Source of the DNA: Pseudofrankia coriaricola
GTDB taxonomy: Bacteria; Actinomycetota; Actinomycetes; Frankiales; Frankiaceae
Reading direction: 5' to 3'
Length of the DNA stretch: 64,000 bases
NCBI RefSeq assembly: GCF_001854805.1
Contig: NZ_MBLO01000258.1
Location: forward strand, 1 to 64,000
Part shown: positions 58,493-64,000 of the stretch, one piece after another
How the letters are laid out: the number at the start of each line of letters is the position of its first letter
Position numbering within the stretch: position 1 is the stretch's first letter
Program-made: the position numbers and the translations under genes
Notes under the pieces: generated by a model
Seen by the model: only the letters and a program-made list of their open reading frames with translations
Told to the model about the DNA's origin: nothing
Databases searched by the model: none

Positions 58493-59703
58493 GCGCGCGT
58501 AACCGGGCCAAGGACAAGGTCGCCATCGTCGGCGTCGGGCTGTCGCCCTACGCCCGCGACCGCGGCGCCACGACAGAGCTGTCGATGGTGCTGGAGGCGA
58601 CCACCGCGGCGATCCGCGACGCTGGCCTGTCGGGCGCCAACATCGACGGCGTCGTCGGCGGCGGCCTGCACACGGGCGGGATCGACCCCACGGCGGTCGT
58701 GTCGGCGCTGGGCCTGGACGACGTGACCTACTGGTCGCACGTCCGCCCACCCATCATGAACCATCTGCTCGCGGCGGTCGGCGCGGTCTGCTCCGGGGCC
58801 GCCGAGACCGTCCTCGTCTACCACTCGGTGTACCGGCTGGGCGGAACCTCCCGGGGGGCGGGCGCCGACCCGTTCCGCCGACGCGCCGGCTTCGGCGTGG
58901 CCGACGGCCGGGCAGCGAGCGGCGAGGGCCACACCGACGGCGAGCCCTTCGGGATGTTCGGGCCGGTCGGCTACGCGGCCTGGGCCAGCCGCTACCTCGC
59001 CGAGTTCGGCCGCACCCGGGAGGACTTCGGCCTGGTCGTGCTCAACGACCGGGCGAACGCCGCTCGCAACCCCCACGCCGTGATGCGGGCGCCGCTGACC
59101 ATGGACGACTACCTCGCCGGCCGGATGGTCCGCGAGCCGCTGGGCCTGTACGACATGGACCTGCCGGTCGACGGCGCGGACGCGTTCGTCGTCACCGGCA
59201 CGGAACGCGCCCGCGACCTGGCAAGGCCGCCGGTACTCGTCCACGCGGCGAGCATGGGGATGACCCGCCACCCTGAGGAGCACCTCACCGAGGACCTGGC
59301 CACCACCGGGCAGGCGGTCGTCGCGCGCGACCTACGGGCCAAGAGCGATCTGTGGATCGAGGACACGGATGTGTTCCTCCCCTACGACGGCTTCTCCTTC
59401 CTCACGCTGCGCTGCCTCGAGTCCTACGGCTGGTGCAAGCCGGGAGAGGCCGGCGACTTCCTGCGCGCCCACCGCGCCGACGACGCCGGCCGGGTCCTCA
59501 TCGACGGCCGGGTACCGATCAACCCGCACGGCGGCAGCCTGTCCGAGGGCGGCTCGCAGGGTGCGGGCCACGTCCGAGAGGCCGTCACCCAGCTACGTGG
59601 CGTGGCCGGGGAGCGTCAGGTGCCGGCAGCGCGGGTGGCGTTCCTCACGCCCGGCGGCATGTTCTTCAACGCCCAAGGGCTCATCCTGCGCGCCGACGAC
59701 TGA
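58489..59703 (+). CDS. Thiolase-like protein (lipid-transfer/aldolase type)
   Basis: A 404-residue thiolase-superfamily protein. KVAIVGVGLSPYARDRG is a typical start, and the late NPHGGSLSEGGSQGAGH resembles the His-containing NxHGG motif. The nucleophilic cysteine of true thiolases, expected near residue 90 in a loop with VGxxS, is not evident: the region reads NHLLAAVGAVCSGAAETVLV and the one cysteine may not be equivalent. With a DUF35 partner this fits an Ltp2-like retro-aldolase more than a claisen thiolase, but acyl-CoA thiolysis cannot be ruled out. The GTG overlaps the DUF35 stop. Expected substrate: an acyl-CoA from the cluster. Confidence 0.85.
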   Translation: MSARNRAKDKVAIVGVGLSPYARDRGATTELSMVLEATTAAIRDAGLSGANIDGVVGGGLHTGGIDPTAVVSALGLDDVTYWSHVRPPIMNHLLAAVGAVCSGAAETVLVYHSVYRLGGTSRGAGADPFRRRAGFGVADGRAASGEGHTDGEPFGMFGPVGYAAWASRYLAEFGRTREDFGLVVLNDRANAARNPHAVMRAPLTMDDYLAGRMVREPLGLYDMDLPVDGADAFVVTGTERARDLARPPVLVHAASMGMTRHPEEHLTEDLATTGQAVVARDLRAKSDLWIEDTDVFLPYDGFSFLTLRCLESYGWCKPGEAGDFLRAHRADDAGRVLIDGRVPINPHGGSLSEGGSQGAGHVREAVTQLRGVAGERQVPAARVAFLTPGGMFFNAQGLILRADD

Positions 59704-59838
59704 CGACGACTGACCCCGCGGCGGCCCGGGCCACCGGCTGGCGCCGCCGCCTGAGCGACGGAACTCATCACACGACGCCGACCTCCGCCTCCAGTTGTGC
59801 CTCCCCACGCCGGCTCCCTCCTCCAGGAGAAGATCGAC

Positions 59839-61401
59839 ATGCCTGTGTACCGCCAGACGTTCGGCGACGTCCTGCGCGACCATGCACGCGCCTACCCGGA
59901 CCGGCTCGCCTTGGTCGACGGCGAAGCGCGGCTGACCTGGCCGGAGCTGAACACGCGGGTCAACCGGCTCGCCGACGCGCTGCGCGCCACCGGGACCGGC
60001 GAGGGCGACCGGATCCTGTGGCTCGGCCAGAACTCGGCGCGCGTCTACGAGCTGCTGGCGGCCGCGGCGAAGATCGGCGCGATGGTCTGCCCCGGCTACT
60101 GGCGCTGGTCCGTCGACGAGACGGCCTTCGCGATCGAGGACTTCTCCCCCGCCGTCGTGGTCTGGCAGGAAGCCGAGATCGGCGAGACGGTGCGCGCCGC
60201 GCGGGCCCAGGTCGGCGACCGGCACAAGGCACTGTGGCTCCAGCACGACGCCGACGGGCCGGACACCTACGAGGCGTTCCTCGCCGGCGGCGCCGACCTC
60301 GATCCGGAGACCGAGGTCTCCCCCGACACCCCCCTGCTGGTCATCTACACGGCCGCCGTCTCCGGCCGCCAGTGCGGATCCCTGCTCTCGCACACCAACC
60401 TGATCGGCATGGGGATGACGACCGCCTGGGCCGGCGACATCGGCGCCGAGACGGTGTTCCTCAACTCGGGTCCGATGTTCCACATCGGCAACTTCCAGTA
60501 CTTCGGCATCTCGACGTTCCTGTTCGGCGGCACGAACGTCGTCCTGACCCGCGTCACCGCCTCCGAGGTGCTGCGCCTGCTCGCCGACGAGCGCTGCACC
60601 CACGCCTACCTGATGCCGGCCACGATCGCCGAGGTGGTCGCGCTCCAGTCGACCGAGCAGCGCGACCTGTCCCCCCTGCGGGCCACCTTCGCCGCGCCCC
60701 TGTGGAACGGGGTCGTCGAGTCCGACCAGAGCCGGTTCGCCCGCATGGGCGGCGGCCTCGGGCAGGGCTATGGCCAGACCGAGCTGGCCGGCATGAACGT
60801 GCTGCGCTGCTACGGCAACGGCGGGGCGAACGCCGGGCGGCCCTCGCCGCTGCTGCAGGTCCGCCTGCTCGACCCGGAGGGCCGCGAGGTGCCGGCCGGG
60901 GAGGTCGGCGAGATCTGCGCCCGCGGCGACCTGGTCAACCTCGGCTACTGGAACCGCCCTGAGGAGAACGACCGCCGGTGGGCGCACGGCTGGTGGCACA
61001 CCCGTGACGCCGGCCGCCGCGAGGCCGACGGCAGCATCACGTTCGTCGGCACGCTGACCCGGATGATCAAATCGGGCGCGGAGAACATCTTCCCCGCCGA
61101 GGTCGAGCGCGCGCTCGAGGCTCACCCGTCGGTCCGGGAGGCGGCGGTCATCGGCATTCCGAACGAGCGCTGGCTGCAGGACGTCAAGGCGGTCGTCGCG
61201 CTCGCCGACGGCGCGACCGTGGACGCCGCCGAGCTGATCGAGCACTGCCGGACGCTGATCGCGACCTACAAGAAGCCCAAGACGATCGAGTTCGTCGACG
61301 CCCTCCCCCGCGTCGGCGGCTCCGTCGACTACGACGCCCTCGACGAGCGCTTCGGCGGCGGTGGCTACCCAGGTGGCAGCCACCTCGGCGCCGGACGCTG
61401 A
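59839..61401 (+). CDS. Acyl-CoA synthetase-like protein with degenerate motifs
   Basis: A 520-residue ANL-superfamily protein. The P-loop reads YTAAVSGRQCGSLLSHTN where active ligases have SGTTGxPKG (about residue 170). YGQTE (about 311) and GTLTRMIKSGAENIFPAEVE (about 412) are good. The C-terminal catalytic lysine region reads PRVGGSVDYDALDERF, without a lysine. Such variants form a known actinobacterial group near FadD17 and may have a different role or be weakly active. The ATG at 59839 follows CAGGAGAAG. It is in an operon with DUF35 and thiolase genes. A fragment of its gene survives at 22770-22868. Confidence 0.85.
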   Translation: MPVYRQTFGDVLRDHARAYPDRLALVDGEARLTWPELNTRVNRLADALRATGTGEGDRILWLGQNSARVYELLAAAAKIGAMVCPGYWRWSVDETAFAIEDFSPAVVVWQEAEIGETVRAARAQVGDRHKALWLQHDADGPDTYEAFLAGGADLDPETEVSPDTPLLVIYTAAVSGRQCGSLLSHTNLIGMGMTTAWAGDIGAETVFLNSGPMFHIGNFQYFGISTFLFGGTNVVLTRVTASEVLRLLADERCTHAYLMPATIAEVVALQSTEQRDLSPLRATFAAPLWNGVVESDQSRFARMGGGLGQGYGQTELAGMNVLRCYGNGGANAGRPSPLLQVRLLDPEGREVPAGEVGEICARGDLVNLGYWNRPEENDRRWAHGWWHTRDAGRREADGSITFVGTLTRMIKSGAENIFPAEVERALEAHPSVREAAVIGIPNERWLQDVKAVVALADGATVDAAELIEHCRTLIATYKKPKTIEFVDALPRVGGSVDYDALDERFGGGGYPGGSHLGAGR

Positions 61402-61428
61402 CTTTCTCCTGGGCCGCGCGACCTGGTG

Positions 61429-61462
61429 GGGTGTGCCCGGCGCGGCTGCGCCGGGCACACCC
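61429..61462. terminator. Hairpin between convergent genes, 15-bp stem
   Basis: GGGTGTGCCCGGCGC (61429-61443) pairs perfectly with 61448-61462 around a four-base loop. It separates the synthetase gene from the convergent SDR gene; probably a bidirectional terminator. Confidence 0.75.
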
Positions 61463-61466
61463 GTGG

Positions 61467-62315
61467 TCACAGCAGTTGGTTGCCGAAGTCGATCGGGATC
61501 TGCGCGCCGGTGAGGAACCGCGCGTCGGCGGAGACGAGCCAGGACACCACCGCGGCGATCTCCTCCGGTTCGGCGATCCGGCCCACCGGCAGCAGCTGCC
61601 CGAGCACCCCGAAGACCGCCGGGTCCAGGCCACCAGTCCGGGCGGCCCGCCCGTGGTCGCGCCCGGCCTCCCCCGGCGCGAGGTCTTCGCGCACGTTCGC
61701 CATCGGGGTGTTGACGCCGTGCGGGTGGATCGTGTTGACCCGGATGTCGTGCCCGGCAAGCTCCAGGGCGAGCACGCGGCACAGCCCGACGAGGCCGTGC
61801 TTGGACGCCGAATAGGCGGCGGCCAGCGGGAGGCCGCGCAGCCCGGCGATCGAGCTCGTTAGCACGATCGACCCTCCGCGACCGGTCTCGACCATGGCGG
61901 GGACGGCGGCGGCGCAGGTACGCCAGGCCCCGGACAGGTTGACGTCCACGGTCGTGAGCCAGGCGTCCTCCGTGAGATCCACCGTCGGGCCGCCGGTGGC
62001 GATGCCGGCGTTGGCCACGACGATGTCCAGGCCGCCAAACCGTTCGACGCCCTCCGCCACCACGCGACGTAACGCCGCGAGGTCACGGACGTCCGCGACC
62101 CGCGCGACGACACCTCGGCCGGTCTCGCGGACCAGCCGGGCGGTCTCCTCCAGGTCGGCGAGCGTGGCCGGCGGGATCCGCGACGGCGGCACGGGTGCGC
62201 ACACGTCCACCGCGATGACGTCCGCGCCGTCCCGCGCGAGCCGTACCGCGTGGGCCCTGCCCTGGCCGCGGGCCGCACCGGTCACGAACGCGGCTTTCCC
62301 CGTCAGGTCACCCAT
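61467..62315 (-). CDS. Mycofactocin-type SDR oxidoreductase
   Basis: A 282-residue SDR. TGAARGQGRAHAVRLARD, then VIAVDVCAPVPPSRIPPATL (the insert after strand two), DVRDLAALRRVV, NAGIATGG, a serine in TSSIAGL, and YSASK. The GQGRAHA start and the insert put it in the mycofactocin-coupled subfamily, like the SDR at 15206. The ATG at 62315 has GGGGAGG five bases before it; an upstream GTG at 62321 would overlap that site. The first 35 bases are duplicated in the relic at 4821-4855. It is divergent from the D-aminoacylase-type gene. Confidence 0.88.
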   Translation of the reverse strand: MGDLTGKAAFVTGAARGQGRAHAVRLARDGADVIAVDVCAPVPPSRIPPATLADLEETARLVRETGRGVVARVADVRDLAALRRVVAEGVERFGGLDIVVANAGIATGGPTVDLTEDAWLTTVDVNLSGAWRTCAAAVPAMVETGRGGSIVLTSSIAGLRGLPLAAAYSASKHGLVGLCRVLALELAGHDIRVNTIHPHGVNTPMANVREDLAPGEAGRDHGRAARTGGLDPAVFGVLGQLLPVGRIAEPEEIAAVVSWLVSADARFLTGAQIPIDFGNQLL

Positions 62316-62334
62316 CAGCACCTCCCCTTTGGCA

Positions 62335-62362
62335 TCAATTAGTTGTATCTTTTAGCTTATGC
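62335..62362. promoter_or_regulatory. AT-rich promoter/operator island 6
   Basis: TCAATTAGTTGTATC followed by TTTTAGCTTATGCG lies between the divergent SDR and amidohydrolase genes. TTTAGCTT is shared exactly with island 1 and AGCTAA (its complement) with islands 4 and 5. Confidence 0.5.
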
Positions 62363-62431
62363 GATACCGGGACTCCGTCGATCGTCTCGCGCGCCGGTCC
62401 GCCGGCCGTTACCGGCACGCGGTGGTGCACC

Positions 62432-64000
62432 ATGGCTGATCTGCTGGTCAAGGGAGGGCTGCTCGTAGACGGAACCGGCGCGCCGCCGCGCGCGGCCGAT
62501 GTCCGTGTCAGGGGCGGCCGGGTCGCCGAGGTCGGGCCGGGCCTGGCCGTGGCGGGCGAGCGCGTGCTGGACGCGGCCGGCGCCGTGGTCGCGCCGGGGT
62601 TCATCGACAACCACACCCACGTGGACCCGTCCCTGTGGTGGGACGCCTCGTGTGACCCGATGCCGCAGCACGGCGTCACGACGGTGATGATGGGCAACTG
62701 CTCGCTCTCGCTGGCGCCGGTGCGCGCCGCGGACCGGGCTGGCGTCACCAGTCTGTTCTGCTACATCGAGGACCTGCCCGAATCCGCCTTCGACGCCGCG
62801 ATCCCCTGGACCTGGGAGACGTGGCCCGACTATCGGGCCGCCGCGGCGGCCCACGGCCTAGGCGTGAACGCGGTCGGGTTCGTCGGCCACACCCCGCTGC
62901 GGTTGTTCGTCATCGGCGCGGAGGCGTGGGAGCGGCCGGCGACGGAGGCCGAGCGGGCCGAGATGGCGCGTGTCCTCGACGAGAGCCTGGCCGCGGGCGC
63001 GCTGGGCCTGTCGTCGTCGCTGGGCTTCGACGAGGACCGCGAGAAGCGCCCGGTGCCGAGCCGGCTCGCGGACGAAGCCGAGCTCGCCGCGCTCCTGGAC
63101 GTGGTGGCGGCCCATGGCCGCGCGGTGCAGTTCATCCCCGACCAGACCGGCGGGCGGGCGATGCGGGCCGACGTCGAGCGGATGGCCGCCCTGTGCGGCC
63201 CACGCGGGATCATCCACACCTGGATCGGCGTCTTCCACGACGCCGACCGCCCACACGCGGCCACGCGGATGCTCGACCACGCGCTCACCCTCCAGCAGCG
63301 CGGCGTGCGGACCCTGCCGCAGGTCTCGCCGCGCACGCTGGACATCCGGGTGAACTGGTTCGGCGGCATGTCATGGTTCGCGCTGGCCGAGAGCTGGCAC
63401 CGGATGGTCCAGGCGGACGCCGTCAGCAAGTGCGCGCTGCTGGTCGACCCAGCCTGGCGGGCGCTTGCCCGCGAGGAGTGGGACCGAGTCCCGCGCACGA
63501 TGATCCCGCACAAGTTCCCCGAACGGATGCGCCTCGTCGAGGTCCGCCGCCCGGAGCTGAACCGATGGGTGGGCGCGACCCTGGCCGACCTGGTCGCCGA
63601 ACGCGGCGGCCACCCCTCCGACGTGCTCGCCGACTGGGTGCTGGCCAACGACCTGGATCCGGGCCTCGTCGGTGTCGGTGTCTCCAACTCCGATCCCGAC
63701 GGGGTCGCGGAGACGCTCACGCACCCGGCGGCGCTGATCGGCAACAGCGACGCGGGCGCGCACCTGCAGATGATGTGCGCCACGGGCGACAGCACACTGT
63801 TGCTCACCCGCCACGTCCGTGACCGCGGCGACCTGTCTCTCGAGCAGGCGGTCCACGCGCTGACCGGACGGCAGGCGGAGGCCTTCGGGCTGCGTGGGCG
63901 CGGCGCCGTGCGCGCGGGCGGGGTCGCGGACCTGGTCGTGTTCGCCCTCGACGAGCTGGCCTGGCAGCCCGACGTCTTCGTCGACGACCTTCCGGCGGGC
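62432..64000 (+). CDS. N-acyl-D-amino-acid deacylase-type amidohydrolase, 3' end outside window
   Basis: The frame opens at the ATG at 62432 and is still open at the window end, so at least 523 residues of this metal-dependent amidohydrolase are visible. MADLLVKGGLLVDGTG is the typical N-terminal beta-sandwich, GFIDNHTHVDP holds the first metal histidines, VMMGNCSLSLAPV follows with the conserved Cys region of the D-aminoacylase group, and NSDAGAHLQMM carries the catalytic aspartate. Family members deacylate N-acyl-D-amino acids or cleave other amides and lactones. A fragment (IPDQTGGRAMRADV) of it appears in the relic at 4853-4893. Cytoplasmic. Confidence 0.9.
   Translation, partial: MADLLVKGGLLVDGTGAPPRAADVRVRGGRVAEVGPGLAVAGERVLDAAGAVVAPGFIDNHTHVDPSLWWDASCDPMPQHGVTTVMMGNCSLSLAPVRAADRAGVTSLFCYIEDLPESAFDAAIPWTWETWPDYRAAAAAHGLGVNAVGFVGHTPLRLFVIGAEAWERPATEAERAEMARVLDESLAAGALGLSSSLGFDEDREKRPVPSRLADEAELAALLDVVAAHGRAVQFIPDQTGGRAMRADVERMAALCGPRGIIHTWIGVFHDADRPHAATRMLDHALTLQQRGVRTLPQVSPRTLDIRVNWFGGMSWFALAESWHRMVQADAVSKCALLVDPAWRALAREEWDRVPRTMIPHKFPERMRLVEVRRPELNRWVGATLADLVAERGGHPSDVLADWVLANDLDPGLVGVGVSNSDPDGVAETLTHPAALIGNSDAGAHLQMMCATGDSTLLLTRHVRDRGDLSLEQAVHALTGRQAEAFGLRGRGAVRAGGVADLVVFALDELAWQPDVFVDDLPAG

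Noticed and set aside
1-64000. CRISPR arrays, tRNA or rRNA genes, intact insertion sequences, phage genes
   Set aside because: No regularly spaced repeats, no cloverleaf-like sequence I could support, and no transposase or integrase motif was seen on reading.

Overview
This 64 kb window is a chromosomal stretch of a very GC-rich actinobacterium. Frequent GTG/TTG starts, G/C-ending codons, many SDR and TetR genes, mycofactocin-type SDRs, an F420-type LLM oxidoreductase and P450/ferredoxin genes all point that way. A Frankia/Pseudofrankia-like or related soil actinomycete is my best guess; this is inference, because no rRNA or marker gene is present. No tRNA, rRNA, CRISPR array, prophage or intact transposase was seen.

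The theme is CoA-dependent catabolism of one or more carboxylic acids that I cannot name. Left part (0-3.5 kb): a partial SDR, an alpha/beta hydrolase divergent from a TetR gene, relics of two genes whose intact homologues lie further right, and a SixA-type phosphatase. 3.6-10.4 kb: a membrane protein, a 3Fe-4S ferredoxin, a P450, an SDR wreck, an aldehyde dehydrogenase and an amidohydrolase. 10.5-17.8 kb: a probable operon of two CaiB-type CoA-transferases (one a tandem fusion), two SDRs, an alpha/beta hydrolase and an enoyl-CoA hydratase. 17.8-36.6 kb: two branched-chain-amino-acid-type (HAAT) ABC importers. Each has LivH, LivM and LivG fused into one polypeptide plus a separate LivF and a LivK lipoprotein, and they are interleaved with acyl-CoA synthetases, a TauD-type dioxygenase, an LLM oxidoreductase and a TetR gene. 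37-40 kb: a second TauD dioxygenase divergent from a TetR gene, an unrecognised protein, and relics. 40-45 kb: a 1629-residue kinase/AAA/GAF/GGDEF signalling protein. 45-54.5 kb: SDRs, a TetR gene with matching operator-like sites, enoyl-CoA hydratase, two acyl-CoA dehydrogenases and an APH-like phosphotransferase. 54.6-64 kb: a GNAT/acyl-CoA synthetase fusion with a shortened ATP-grasp domain, an SDR, a DUF35 + thiolase-like pair, a degenerate acyl-CoA synthetase, a mycofactocin-type SDR and a D-aminoacylase-type amidohydrolase running off the end.

A plausible working model (inference): HAAT importers bring in an organic acid; synthetases or CoA-transferases activate it; P450/ferredoxin and TauD enzymes oxygenate it; dehydrogenases, hydratases, SDRs and a DUF35/thiolase-like lyase degrade the acyl-CoA. 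Four TetR genes and a set of AT-rich islands sharing TTAG/CTAA words at (mostly divergent) promoters probably control it.

The most unusual property is decay and shuffling. At least ten gene relics are scattered between intact genes: 3' or 5' stubs, internal deletions, and mosaics of two unrelated gene ends. Several match intact genes elsewhere in the same window, one at about 97% nucleotide identity.
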